Assembly: GCA_014529385.2 (NCBI GenBank)
Contig: CM043945.1
Span: 145,499,741-145,563,740, forward strand
Length of the DNA stretch: 64,000 bases
Direction of reading: 5' to 3'
DNA from: Adiantum capillus-veneris
Taxonomy: Eukaryota > Streptophyta > Polypodiopsida > Polypodiales > Pteridaceae
The notes below the pieces were generated by a model. The model was given only the letters and a program-made list of their open reading frames with translations. It ran no database searches and was not told where the DNA came from. Positions 24,140 to 33,700 of the stretch are shown one piece after another; position 1 is the stretch's first letter, and the number at the start of each line of letters is the position of its first letter. Made by a program: the position numbers and the translations under genes.

Positions 24140-24348
24140 ACCAAGAGGATTTGTACACACAATTAATCCCAATCACTAGACAATATATATATATTATGGT
24201 AAGCACAAAACTACAATTCCAAAGAACAATTCGTAGCCTATTTGGTCAGCCAAGATTGAATGCCATTAACTCATCTATTAACCCTTTCATACTACCCATG
24301 ATACGATATGACCATAGCCTTGATGTTTTCATCTTTGTGTTGTTTTGA
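24136..24348 (+). CDS. Small leader ORF, copy C (70 aa)
   Basis: Starts on the ATG that overlaps the previous stop by four bases (ATGA). It is a divergent tandem duplicate: it keeps L-Q-F-Q-R-x-I, P-R-L-N-x-I, F-I-L-P-M-I-x-Y-D and S-L-D-V in the same spacing. No stop or shift interrupts it. The ATGA arrangement would permit termination-reinitiation, but plant nuclear messages seldom use this, so coupling is only a possibility. Function unknown. Confidence 0.6.
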   Translation: MNQEDLYTQLIPITRQYIYIMVSTKLQFQRTIRSLFGQPRLNAINSSINPFILPMIRYDHSLDVFIFVLF

Positions 24349-24550
24349 CATTCTCTTTTGTGTTCTTTCTTTGTGTGTGTGAGTGCAAGAGAGAAAGAGT
24401 GGGTCTTCTTTGATTGCACTTCTTTCCAAACCCTAGTCTTCATGGCATCTATGGTTTAACTCCTTCATATAGTTTTTGTTGAGTTCTCTCGTAAACTCTC
24501 ACAGCCATAAGCCCGGTGCTTTCCTGGCAAGACCGAAAATTTCTCGACAA

Positions 24551-24713
24551 CGTCATCGGTGGATGCATTGTCTTGCTATTTTCCCTCAACTAACCCTCCC
24601 GCTAACTCAAAACCTCGCCATGCACCATATGGCGCTCGTACTCCATGTTACATCTTGAATGCCAAGAGCCAGGTTTGTAGTCGTCAAGACCATCATTTGT
24701 AAGTGTCTCCATT
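24551..24713. repeat. Repeat R, copy 1 (uninterrupted)
   Basis: Matches 36624-36771 (GGTGGATGCAT.GTCTTGCTATTT, CTCAACTAACCCTCC, CTCGCCATGCACCATATGGC, GTCGTCAAGACCATCATTTGTAAGT). Here the sequence runs on past TCTCCATT into GCCAATAAAGG, whereas in copy 2 Gypsy-B follows TCTCCATT directly. Confidence 0.85.
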
Positions 24714-24904
24714 GCCAATAAAGGGTGTAATGTTGTCTTGATCTTTTGAGTCCATTCTTGATTTTGGTTTCGTAGGATTATGGGATGTTTCTACACGTGA
24801 ACGGTTATCACACCACCATTTCATGTTGATTACCTAGAGGGCATTTCACGTTTGCTACCCTAGGCCATGTATGTTTGCGTCCTAGCCACATTTATGCTAG
24901 GTGG
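24714..24904. other. Non-coding stretch
   Basis: No gene recognised. Right flank of repeat R up to the Tat-2 junction. Confidence 0.4.
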
Positions 24905-24913
24905 TGCCCCATA

Positions 24914-25137
24914 GGATCACTCCCACCTTGAGATGATGCTTGGAGATGTTCAGGCTATGTGTGGTGTAGAGGCCACCCCATATGGCATGTCATTTCCGGC
25001 CATCATTTTCTTCGCACCCCCACCGAGGATCACTTCCACCTTGAGATGATGCTTGGGGATGTTCAAGCTATGTGTGGTGTAGAGGCCACCCCATATGGCA
25101 TGTCATTTCCTGCCATCATTTTCTTGGACAAAGCAAT
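24914..25137 (+). repeat. 112-base tandem duplication
   Basis: Two near-identical units beginning AGGATCAC.TCCACCTTGAGATG at 24914 and 25026, each ending ...CCATCATTTTCTT. The segment between them, GCACCCCCACCGAGGATC, resembles the primer-site region of Tat-1 (56251-56270), so the unit probably includes a piece of Tat leader. Confidence 0.85.
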
Positions 25138-25575
25138 GGTAGGTTCTGGAGGCAGACTCCTATATGTTATAATTGCGAAGAGTTGGGCCACATCAGCCCA
25201 CAATGTGATAAGCCACCAAGGATGGGGGGAGACATGTATCCATTGCCAAGACAGGTGCTAACTAGGTCGAATGATTATGGCATCGAAATCAAGGGTGAAG
25301 AAGGAATCAGTGGATTAACCCAGGAGGAAAAGGGAAAGACAAAAGTGATAAGTGTAGTCACCTTGGAGAAGGCATCAACACTAGAGGATACATTAGTGAT
25401 GCCTATTGGGAAGAAGACCACAGAGGACAAGGAGGGAAGAAGTGCCCCAGGTCCTAGTAAGAAGAAGGGAAAGAGCCATGAAGGCGAGGATGTCAAGGCC
25501 AAAAGGAAAAAGGAGGGCTCGTCGCAAGTTTCATGTTTCAGATTTTCCACTAGGGGATGCGCAATTAAGCTATGA
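25122..25575 (+). pseudogene. Tat-2 gag C-terminus
   Basis: Starts abruptly at GGACAAAGCAATGGTAGGTT, equal to Tat-1 58129. The CCHC zinc knuckle CYNCEELGHISPQC follows (25167-25210), then the basic KKKGKSHEGEDVKAKRK linker. The zinc knuckle would bind the element RNA. The frame shifts near 25510 relative to the protease. Confidence 0.85.
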
Positions 25576-26526
25576 ATTGAAGGAGGATTTGACAAGCAGG
25601 AAGGCAGATGTTACTTTTGGGCAGCTTATAGAGATGGTGCCTAAGCTAAAGCGACAGTGGAAGAGGATGGTTAACCCAATGGAGAAAGAGCCAGAGAGAG
25701 GTTCAGTAAGGGTGTTGGCAACGGATGAGCTACCAGACATTTGTCCAATAGTAGATGTGTGGCATAAAAGAAAAAATATGGGACAAGGTTATGTGGATGG
25801 TGGAGCCCAAATATGTGTTATAACACGCTCATGCGTTGAGAAGATGGGTCTTACAGTGAGACTGGGGTGTGAGGTTTCCGGATCAGATTGGCAAACCATC
25901 AAAAAGTAAAATGTTTGGGTGTTGTAAAGAGCTTAGAAGTGGAGGCGTATGATGCAAAGGCGGTGATTGATTTTCATGTGATGCCAGCAGGGTTGGGAGC
26001 ATATCCTATTATACTGGGCAGACCATGGTTACGTGCAGTGGGAGCTGTTCAAGATTGGCGACGTGGTACGATTAGCCTCTATGGAAAGACATGTGCCAAG
26101 AAGCTATATAATATGGACACAAGGAAACAATTGGAGGAGCTTTTTGAAGATGAGGATGAGTCTAGTGATGAAGACTATTCCACAGTGACCGATGAGGACA
26201 GTGATAGCACTACCAATAGTGATGAGGATGTTGATGTTGCATTTCTTTTGATGGACAAAGGAACCCAGGAGTCTGGTGTTGCATTTGCAAATGAGGTTGA
26301 AGATGAAAGTGAAGGGCCTTATGAAGTGATTGAAGGGGTGATGCAAACCAAGGTTGAATTGTCAAAGAAGCAAGAATTGATGACACAAATGATCAGTGGA
26401 GACCTCTCAGCTATGGAGAAGGAGATATATTTGCACATGCTGGCAAGTTTTCTTGATTTGTTCATTACCTCATATGAAGAGATTAGAGGATTCAAGGGTG
26501 AAGAGATGCATATAGAGCTGAAATAG
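25576..26526 (+). pseudogene. Tat-2 protease
   Basis: Retropepsin region with GYVDGGAQICVI (25791-25826; Asp-Gly-Gly instead of Asp-Ser-Gly, as in Tat-1) and YPIILGRPWLR (26005-26037). A shift near 25860 separates the halves. The long acidic stretch that follows (DEDESSDED...) also occurs in Tat-1. A five-base loss near 26525 makes the TAG that ends this frame just before the RT. Confidence 0.85.
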
Positions 26527-26920
26527 GTGCTAAGCCAGTGCCACAAAGGCTTAGAAGGATGGGTCAAGAGCAGATGGAAGCCTTGAGGGAAGAGGTGGAC
26601 AAGTTATTGAAGGCAGGGTTCATAGTCCCAGTGGAGACCACAGAATGGGTGAGTCCAGTAGTACGAAGCAATTGGCAACTTTTATACACAAAGTGAAGTA
26701 CATGGCACGGTTTATTCCATTGTCTTCACAGCTCCTTTATCCATTACAACAAGTGGAAAAGCATGATCCTTTGCAATGGGATGACAAGTGTGAAGAGGTG
26801 TTTCAAGAGGTCAAAGAGGTGTTAGGGGGGTTGTCAGCCATGCAAGCTCCTGATTGGGAGAAAGTGTTTTATGTAAATCCATCAGTAGGGGATGATGCCA
26901 TTGGAGCCATGCTATTGTAA
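26527..26920 (+). pseudogene. Tat-2 RT remnant with catalytic deletion
   Basis: Begins with the RT N-terminus (RRMGQEQMEALREEVDKLL, TEWVSPV) and then, at about 26656, jumps to sequence that in Tat-1 is 553 bases further on (TKQLATFIHKVKYMARF). The FMDD active site and most of fingers and palm are gone. It ends at a TAA (26918) where Tat-1 has CAA. Confidence 0.9.
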
Positions 26921-26955
26921 AAGGGGAAGGGCAGCCATTATATGAGGCCAGTGTA

Positions 26956-28377
26956 TTGTTCAAGCCGAGTGAAGTTAGTAGCAGAGAGAAAATTCTCCAA
27001 AGTAGAGCTAGTGATGGCCAGTGTAATATTTGCTTGTCGCGACGATTTCGTCATTACTTGCTACCACGACCTTTTCTTTTCTTGACGAGTTACACCTTTT
27101 TGCCACAATTAATTAATGGTGCTAACATGTCAAATGTGATAAAGAAATGTGTAATTGAGCTGCAAGAGTTTGAATTCTCTTTTCTAGTGGAAGACAATAC
27201 AAGAGCTACCCTAGCTGATTTGTTGACTTACAAGGAGAACCCCCTTCTTGTTAAGCAAGAGGTGGTGAGAAAGGTAGTTGCAGAAGTGCCACATATCAGA
27301 AATGCACATGTGTTGTTCTTTGATGTCTCATACAGAAAGAGCCATGATGCGGCTTCAGGGGGTATAGCACTTTATGATCCAGAGGGGAAGCTAGTATGCA
27401 AGAGAGGGTTCAAATTGGATGCACATAGTAACAATGAGGCTGAATATGCAACTTTGGAAGCTGGATTACACATTTGTTTGAAGCATGGGATTAGAAGGTT
27501 GAGCATAAAAGGTGATGCCTTGTTAGTTGTGAAGCAAGTGTTAGGTGTGTGGAAGAGCAAGAACACCTCATTGAAGGAAATATGTTTTAGAATTAAAGGC
27601 CTCTTTAAAAAGTTTGAAGCATGGAGCATCAGACACATTGAACGCGCTCTAAATGGAGAGGCACATGAAGCAACTCAAAGCATGATTGGGGAGCTATTTG
27701 TGTTGAGGACCAAATTACCTCTTTATCATGGTCGGGAAAGTTTGGCCCAAGAAGAGGAGTTGTTGCTAACAGGAATCATTCCGAAGGACATTCAAAAGTC
27801 TAAGAAGTATGGCTTTGTGCATAGAGCATACAGGTACAAATTGATTGGTGATGTCTTGTACATGAAAAGGGCTGATCTCGTACCTTGGTGGGAGGAGCTT
27901 TACAGAGTGTTGGAAGAGAATCATGAAGGCACATGTGGTAGCCATTTTTCTCTAAAGATCACCTTGCATAAGATCTTGCAAGAGGGGTATGTATGGCCTA
28001 GTTTGCACAAGGATGTTCACCATTGGTGTAGGTCTTGCAATAGGTGTCAAGCATTTGGGAAGAGAGTGTTGAAGCCAGAGCTACGAAAAACCATTATGGC
28101 GTTTGATGTGTTTGAAAAGTGGGGGATTGATGCAATAGGCCCGTTACCTATCACAAGCAGAGGTAAAAGCTATATTTTGACTGCGGTGGACTATCTCTCT
28201 AGATGGGCAGAGGCTATAGCAGTAAAACAGGTCACTGCAAAGGATGTGGCAAAATTTGTGTATGATGAGATATGTTGCAAGTTTGGGGTGCCACTGGAGC
28301 TACTTTCAGATAAGGGGCGTGGATTTAGAGCTAAACTACTAGACTTCTTATGCGCGAAGATGAAGATTAGGCACTAG
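26956..28377 (+). pseudogene. Tat-2 RNase H pair and integrase core
   Basis: A 473-residue open frame. It covers the end of the first RNase H (PRPFLFLTSYTFLPQL), the second archaeal-type RNase H (FFDVSYRKSHDAASGG, NNEAEYATLEAGL, IKGDALLVVKQ), the integrase zinc region (HEGTCGSHF...CRSCNRC) and the core D and D (WGIDAIGP, LSDKGRGF). The second RNase H has FFDV where Tat-1 has FFDG. The TAG at 28375 replaces a CAA codon of Tat-1 before the catalytic Glu. Confidence 0.88.
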
Positions 28378-28989
28378 CATACCACTCTTTATTACCCGCA
28401 GTGTAATGGATTAAACGAAAGATTGAATGGTGAGTTGGTACAAATCCTTTCGAAAGTGACAGAGCACCAAGGAAAGAATTGGGATTTGGAATTGCCTAGT
28501 GCATTATGCGCTTATCGTACTTCGGTGAAGACATGTACAGGGTTTACTCCATTTCATTTGGTGTATGGAAAGGAAGCACTATTGCCTGTGGAAGTAGAGT
28601 TTCCTGAAGTAAAGATGCTAGAGAAGTTGCTTGGGCCGCCTAGTGATGCATTCAAAGAGAGGCTCTTACAGTTACAAGAGGTTCAGTTGGATAGAATGAG
28701 TGCATTGGAACATTATGGGAAGATTCTAGATAAGGCTTTGGCAAAGATAAATGAAAAGGCCAAAAGTAAGGGTATCAAGAAGCTTGACTTGGTTTTGCAC
28801 TACAACAGTAAGCTGGACAACACCTTCCAAAAGACTTTTCAAATTAAGTGGGAAGGCCCTTTCAAGGTAGTGGAGTGTTTTTCGAATGGTACATATCAGT
28901 TGGCTAACTTGGATGGGATTTTACATAAGTCAAGGGTAAATGGATTGTGTCTTAAATTATATCATGCCAGGTTAATGATGGTGGAGTAA
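28378..28989 (+). pseudogene. Tat-2 integrase C-terminus
   Basis: Carries LNERLNGEL with the catalytic Glu (near 28417), AYRTSVKT.TGFTPFHLVYG, and a GPY-type end (KWEGPFKVVE). It ends at a TAA (28987) where Tat-1 has CAA; the reading continues to a natural stop near 29086 in Tat-1 alignment. Confidence 0.88.
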
Positions 28990-29116
28990 GATGAGCTGTC
29001 TGTGGATCAAGCAGTGTTGGTGAAGGATGATGAGACTTGTGACGCTGCAAGTCTCATATCTCTTGTTGCTGCTGCTGATCATGAATGATCTAGCAGGCTA
29101 GGAGATGGGCAAATTA

Positions 29117-29257
29117 TGTCAGGAATTTTTTGGAGCAAGTGATTGCGCATATGTACATACACATGCATGGTGCATCGAATAAAGGATTGCCCATTTTCCA
29201 GAGCCACCTGGTTACGTGGGGCCCACATGTGTACATGTAGGACAGCGTGTACATAGT
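29117..29257 (+). repeat. Tat-2 truncated 3' LTR
   Basis: First 141 bases of the Tat LTR (TGTCAGGA...GTACATAGT), preceded by the polypurine AGGAGATGGG. The LTR then gives way to the microsatellite-rich repeat. Confidence 0.9.
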
Positions 29258-29432
29258 TCATCATAATCCGCACTCCCTCTTTTATTTTCCCCTCCCGTTC
29301 CTTTGACACACACACCTCTCTCTCTCCTTCCCCCTTTTTTTTTCTTTCCACAGCGGGCCGAGCCCGACCCCCCCATTTCCCCATCTTTCCCCTCTCTCAC
29401 TACCCCCATCTCCCCGCCCCTTCTCTCTCTTT
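29258..29432. repeat. Microsatellite-rich repeat copy 2, left part
   Basis: Matches 10897-11145. Ends at the Copia-1 target site; TCTTT at 29428-29432 is the left duplication. Confidence 0.88.
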
Positions 29433-30182
29433 TGTTAAGTATGGAGCCTGATTTACCCTTGTAATTTTCTATGGTAAAAGCGCACATTTGTAAGGCCCCC
29501 ATTATGAGGAGAAGCCATCGTGTGTGAAGGAAAATCACTCACCGGAAACCAAAATTTTCACGGACAAGAATCAGGGGCAACTTTAAAGGCCTCGGGGGCA
29601 GAGGCCCCCGAGACTTTTTTTTCGCCGGAATATTCCTTTTCGCCGGAATATTATGGCCGGACGGCGGCCGGAAAGTGGTCGGAAAACAACCGGTCGGTTG
29701 GCCGGTGGTTGGTGGTCAATGGCCGGTGGCGGAATTCAATGGCGGACTTGTCTTCTCAAGGGCGTCCACACATGGGCGGATTGGAGGGTCCGATTTGGAC
29801 TTATTCGCACAAGGGCGGCTACACATGGTTGTCTCTCATAAGAGAGGGCAGCCCTTTTGGCCTATAAAAGGAGGCCATTTCTACACACATTTCATAGTGT
29901 GAAGTTGATGCAACAAGGTGAGTGTGAGGTGGTGAGAGTGAAGCAAGGCGAGAGCTCCATTAAGGGTATAATCCCTTTGTAAACTACTTCTTGTTTTGAA
30001 GTACTAAAGCCATTGAGTGGCTGCTTTCCCGTGGACGTAGCCCACATTGGGTGAACCACGTATATCGTGTGTACTCTCTCTCTCTCTCTCTCTCTACTCT
30101 ATAATCTCGTGTATATAAATCTGTCTCTCTCCATTAAGTAATCTACTCAATTATCTATTTAGCTACGTCTTATTTCCTAACA
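29433..30182 (+). repeat. Copia-1 5' LTR
   Basis: 750 bases, TGTTAAGTATGG...CCTAACA. It has a TATA box at 29863-29870, a GGCCGG-rich middle, and a CT run (30076-30093) near its end. Compared with the 3' LTR it has an extra block of about 60 bases (near 29559-29620) with a GC hairpin. Confidence 0.96.
29863..29870 (+). promoter_or_regulatory. Copia-1 TATA box
   Basis: TATAAAAG in the 5' LTR, repeated at 34598-34605 in the 3' LTR. Confidence 0.75.
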
Positions 30183-30184
30183 AC

Positions 30185-30196
30185 TGGTATCAGAGC
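30185..30196 (+). promoter_or_regulatory. Copia-1 primer binding site
   Basis: TGGTATCAGAGC two bases after the 5' LTR, complementary to the 3' end of initiator methionine tRNA. Confidence 0.95.
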
Positions 30197-30255
30197 AAGG
30201 TTTTCTCGTAGCTAAATTATCTCAAGGAAAGGATTCCTTGAATTGAGTGGGAGTT

Positions 30256-30735
30256 ATGGCGGAGGAAGAGAAGCTCAAGATTGAGAAGTTCAACGGCAAA
30301 AAATACCAGCATTGGAAGATGCAGATTGAAGACTATCTCTACCAGAAGGACCTCTATTTGCCACTAGGCGGTCTTGCGAAGAAGCCCGCAACAATGGCAG
30401 ATGAAGCATGGATTGTCCTTGATCGAAAGGCACTGGGAACAATCCGGTTAAGCTTGGCGTCAACGGTGGCCTTCAATGTTTCGGAGATGAAGACCACGGA
30501 GGACTTGATGAAGTCACTTGATGACTTCTACAAGAAACCATCGGCATCCAATAAGGTATTTCTTATGAAGCGCTTGTTCAATCTAAATATGGAAGAGAAT
30601 GGTTCAGTTGCAGAACACCTAAATGACTTTAACACAAACATAAGTCAACTTCGATCAGTGAAAATCAATTTCGATGACGAAGTGCGAGCTCTCCTTATAC
30701 TATCATCTCTACCGGATAGTTGGACAGCCTTGTGA
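30256..30735 (+). pseudogene. Copia-1 gag, capsid part
   Basis: 159 residues from the ATG at 30256 (MAEEEKLKIEKFNG). This start is preferred over an in-frame GTG nine bases earlier. It shows the copia gag pattern: KFNGKKYQHWKMQIEDYL, then AEHLNDFNTNISQL and LLILSSLPDSW. The frame ends at TGA 30733-30735, but its proper continuation LVMAVSNS lies in the -1 frame. The zinc knuckle is therefore on the pol frame. The protein would form the particle shell in the cytoplasm. Confidence 0.92.
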
Positions 30736-33700
30736 TGGCTGTAAGTAATTCTATCTCTAGCACAAATACTCTTAAGTTTGATGATGTTGTGGGTGTTCTC
30801 CTAAGCGAGGAAATGCGAAGGAGAAGCACAAGAGAATCATCAAGTGCTGCACTATCAGTGGAAACAAGAGGAAGGCTTAAGGAGAGGTTCAAAAACCAAA
30901 AGGGTCGTGATCGCTCAAGGCGGAGCAAGTCACGCACAAAGTCAGTTCTTGAATGTTGGAACTGCGGCAAGAAGGGCCACGTCAAGAAGGATTGCTGGTC
31001 CAAGAAGAAGAAGGAGACAGAGTCTCAAGACAACAAGCCAACATCGGAGGCCAATGTGGCAGGTAAAGTAGAGCAAGATGCTCCAATTCTCTCATTAGAC
31101 AATGTGTGTAATTCCTGGATAGTAGATTCCGGGGCTTCATTCCATGCGACACCACACAAGCAACATTTCCAAGACTACACCAAAGGTAATTTTGGGTATG
31201 TATACTTGGGAGATGATGAAGCTTGTGAGATTGTCGGCAAAGGTACAGTTTCTGTCAAAACTGCTAACGGAAATGAATGGAAGCTTAAAGATGTTAGACA
31301 TGTTCCTTCTCTTCGCAAAAATTTGATCTCTACAGGACAATTGGACGATGAAGGTCACAACATTGCATTCGGAAACAAACGGTGGAAGATCTCAAAGGGA
31401 TCTTTGGTGGTTGCCAAGGGAGAAAAAGTCGGTACACTTTACTTGTGTACTGTTAGCACGCAACCTTCAGCTTGTGCAGCAACTACAGAAGTTGACAGTG
31501 CGGTGTGGCAGTACCGACTTGGGCATATGAGTGCCAAAGGAATGCAAATCCTTCAAACAAAGAAGCTTCTACCAGGTTTGAAAGAAGTGGACTTAGAGTT
31601 ATGTGAAGATTGTGTTTATGGTAAACAAAAGAGGGTAAAATTTCAAAAATCAGGAAATGAAAGAAAAAATAAAAAACTTGAGTTGGTTCATTCTGATGTT
31701 TGGGGTCCTGCAAGTACACCATCACTTGGTGGCTCATTGTACTATGTAACATTCATAGACGATGCGACTAGAAAAACATGGGTTTATGTCATGAAGAATA
31801 AATCCGATGTATTTTCCATATTTCAAAGGTGGAAAGCCTTTGTGGAGAATGAAACAGGTACCAAGGTTAAATGCCTCAGATCCGACAATGGAGGCGAATA
31901 TTGCAGCCAAGCTTTTGAAAGCTTTTGTGCTAGAAATGGCGTTCAGAGGCAAAGGACAACCCCAAGGACACCTCAACAAAATGGGATTTCGGAAAGGATG
32001 AACAGGACACTCATGGAACGAGCACGAAGCATGCGGCTACATGCAGGCCTACCGCTTGAGCTTTGGGCGGAAGCTGTAAGTACGTCTGTGTACTTAATCA
32101 ATCGGTCACCCTCAACGGCATTGGATGGGGGAGTTCCAGAAGAGGCATGGACAGGTAAACCGGTGAATTATGCATTTCTCAAAGTGTTTGGGTGTGAGGC
32201 TTTCATGCACATAGATAGAAGCCTAAGATCAAAGTTAGATGCAAAGTCCAAAAAGTGTTTCTTCATTGGCTATGGAGAAGGAGACTTTGGGTATCGCCTA
32301 TGGAATCCTGAAGATGGTAAAATCTTAAGGAGTAGGGATGTAATTTTTAACGAACAAAATATGTACAAAGATTACTTGGAAAGAAAACAAACAAAAGAAA
32401 CAGGTGATGAGTACATGGAGCTTGAGGACGGTGAAGACTCAAGGACTGCAAACGGTGACAATGTGCAACAACGTCAACCAAATGAGGAGCCTCAACCTAT
32501 TCCCCGAAGATCTACAAGAGCAAGTAGACCTCCAGAAAGATTTGTTCCTTCCTTCAACCATCTCTTGATCTCAGATTCTGGAGAGCCGGAATCATATGAA
32601 GAAGCTATGCAACATGAATCCAAAGAAGAATGGACGAAGAGCATGCAAGTGGAGATGGACTCACTACATCGCAACCAAACATGGGAGTTGGTTGAGTTGC
32701 CTAAAGGTAAGCGGGCACTTCAAAACAAATGGGTGTACAAGCTAAAGGAAGAAGAAGGTGGGAAGAAAAGGTACAAGTCTAGGCTTGTGGTAAAAGGTTT
32801 TTCTCAAAAGAAAGGTATTGACTTCAATGAAATATTTTCTCCTGTTGTAAAAATGAACTCAATTAGGCTTGTCTTAAGCCTTGTGGCTGCTCATGATCTA
32901 AATCTCGAGCAAATGGATGTAAATACGGCATTCCCTCACGGTGACTTAGAGGAGGAAATCTACATGCTTCAACCAAAGGGGTATGAAGTAAAAGGTAAGG
33001 AGAAAATGGTTTGCAGATTAAAGAAGAGCTTGTATGGTTTAAAGCAAGCATCAAGACAATGGTACTTGAATTTTGATCGATGGATGTTGGATCACGGATT
33101 CACAAGATGCAACTCGGATCACTGCGTCTACATGGAGAATTTGGGAGATGGGAAATTCATCATCCTAATGTTGTATGTTGATGACATGTTGATTGCAAGT
33201 GCTAACATGCACGACATCAAAGACCTAAAAGAGGAGCTGTCCAAATCTTTTTCAATGAAAGATTTAGGTGCTGCAAAGAGGATACTTGGTATGAAAATAT
33301 CAAGGGACAGGATGAAGAAGACAATAAAGCTATCTCAAGAAGATTACATCAAGAAGGTACTAGAAAGGTTTGCAATGCAAAATGCAAAACCAGTTTCTAC
33401 ACCTTTGGCTGGCCATTTTAAACTAACGAAGGATATGTGTCCAAAGACACAAGAGGAGATAGCCTATATGTCTAAAGTTCCATATGCTGCAGCGGTAGGT
33501 TCTCTAATGTATGCTATGGTCTGGACAAGGCCAGACATTGCACATGCAGTGGGAGTTGTGAGTAGGTTCATGGAAAACCCAAGTAAAGAGCATTGGCAAG
33601 CTGTGAAGTGGATACTTAGGTATCTAAAAGGGACAACAACAAATGCTTTGTATTTTGGAGGAACTGATATTTTTCTAGAAGGGCATGCTGATGCAGATAT

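Larger units (their letters stand above)
23607..24550 (+). other. Gypsy leader with primer site and small ORFs
   Basis: Follows the LTR. A TGGTGCCGAAGG primer-like site is at 23611, then a pyrimidine-rich leader with a short TA run (23698-23718), then two overlapping small ORFs (23921-24348). After these, no gag is found: homology switches near 24551 to a different repeat. So this is the beginning of an internal region whose remainder is missing. Confidence 0.6.
24905..29257 (+). mobile_element. Tat-2, truncated Tat-type gypsy element
   Basis: A close relative of Tat-1, colinear from the gag zinc knuckle (25125) to the 3' LTR start (29117). It lacks a 5' LTR and most of gag. A 553-base deletion, relative to Tat-1 59664-60216, removes the RT palm. 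The 3' LTR stops after about 141 bases at a junction with the microsatellite-rich repeat. Several stops and shifts add to this, so it is dead. Confidence 0.92.

Noticed and set aside
30690-30740. Programmed -1 frameshift between Copia-1 gag and pol
   Set aside because: The overlap is only 30720-30732 and contains no X-XXY-YYZ slippery heptamer; copia elements normally have one fused frame. A one-base loss is simpler.
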